64,000 bases of DNA from Acanthococcus lagerstroemiae. Taxonomy: Eukaryota; Arthropoda; Insecta; Hemiptera; Eriococcidae. Under the pieces are notes generated by a model that was not told where the DNA came from, did no database searches, and was given only the letters and a program-made list of their open reading frames with translations. Positions 63,818 to 64,000 of this stretch are shown piece by piece; within the stretch, counting starts at the first letter, position 1; each line of letters starts with the position of its first letter. The position numbers were made by a program, and so were the translations under genes. The stretch spans positions 39,272-103,271 of the forward strand of contig JAJSSI010000036.1 of NCBI GenBank assembly GCA_031841125.1, given 5' to 3'.

Positions 63818-64000
63818 ATGTATAGTATGGAGAAATTGTCAAAATTTCGAATTAATGAGTGTTTCTTACTCAATTTTTCACGCTGAGTACGAATTCGCAT
63901 TTCCAATTTGGTGGCGACCCTCCGTTCCCGAGATACACTCAAAAAAGTTGGGAAACTTGATCAATTTGGGTCAAAAAATGACTCTAGCTCAATTTTGACA
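63818..64000 (+). repeat. Diverged edge monomer, 17-bp deletion, cut by window end
   Basis: Near 63840 TCAAAATTT runs straight into CGAATT, losing 17 bp between two copies of AAATTT. Further changes are GAGTACGAATTCGCATTTCC and GGTGGCGACC. It carries ACTCAAAAAAGTTGGGAAAC like the unit before it. The sequence is still repeat at base 64000. Confidence 0.93.

Larger units (their letters stand above)
1..64000 (+). repeat. Satellite DNA array, 292-bp monomer, whole window
   Basis: Every base belongs to one head-to-tail repeat family. Unit starts recur at 260, 552, 844, 1136 and so on. Between 260 and 63074 there are 200 long units (nominal 292 bp) and 23 short units (nominal 193 bp); the sum of these lengths with the observed 1-3 bp indels reproduces the interval exactly. 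Most core units are identical or differ at one to three sites. All units point the same way. No unique spacer, transposon insertion or inversion interrupts the array, and it runs off both ends of the window. The unit length is not a multiple of 3, so no reading frame continues from unit to unit. Role is inferred: constitutive heterochromatin, possibly centromeric or pericentromeric. The family is not one I recognise by name. Confidence 0.99.

Noticed and set aside
1..64000. CRISPR array or other prokaryotic repeat system
   Set aside because: There are no unique spacers between short repeats; the whole 292-bp unit is the repeat, and no cas-like or other protein gene is present.
1..64000. Array derived from a transposon end or LTR
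   Set aside because: No transposase or reverse transcriptase remnant, target-site duplication or terminal inverted repeat is seen. The 14-bp internal inverted repeat lies inside the unit and is too short to identify a mobile element.

Overview
The whole window is one tandem satellite DNA array. It holds no recognisable gene, RNA gene, mobile element or unique sequence. The repeat unit is 292 bp, about 37% G+C (108 of 292 bases in the representative unit). I number units from the A of the motif ATGTATAGTATGG; this start is arbitrary. From 260 to 63074 I count 200 full-length units (long, 290-294 bp) and 23 units with the same internal 99-bp deletion (short, 190-194 bp), all head to tail in one orientation. 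Positions 1-259 are the rest of a further long unit, so the array continues to the left. Positions 63075-64000 are a degenerating edge of the same family, still repeat at the last base, so the true right boundary lies outside the window.

Organism: a kilobase-scale array of near-identical, A/T-tract-rich units with higher-order structure points to eukaryotic heterochromatin (centromeric, pericentromeric, subtelomeric or an interstitial block). The base composition and A/T-tract style would suit an invertebrate, possibly a nematode, but nothing here proves a taxon.

Layout: (1) 260-10376, long units with a single short unit at 6099. (2) 10377-27100, a higher-order repeat (HOR): about 5.74 kb, 21 units in the order short-1 long-short-3 long-short-2 long-short-11 long, present as one copy lacking its first two units and two complete copies; a decayed continuation follows to about 28950. 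(3) 28947-33319, irregularly spaced short units. (4) 33320-46061, 43 long units with one short unit, including 13 consecutive junctions of one allelic type. (5) 46062-56945, scattered short units and the first units with ACTCG in place of ACTTG. (6) 56946-63074, ACTCG units become frequent and finally alternate with the standard type. (7) 63075-64000, diverged edge units carrying new deletions.

Two two-state sites near the end of each unit (CTTTCAG or CTTTCCG; C4A6 or C3A7) act as a barcode. They support the HOR independently of unit lengths and show that all short units share one flanking haplotype. A 65-codon open frame recurs in most long units only because the units are copies of one another. 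Edge units break it without compensation, and I do not call it a gene. The most notable results are the 21-unit HOR, the single-origin short unit, and the gradient from homogenised core to diverged edge.
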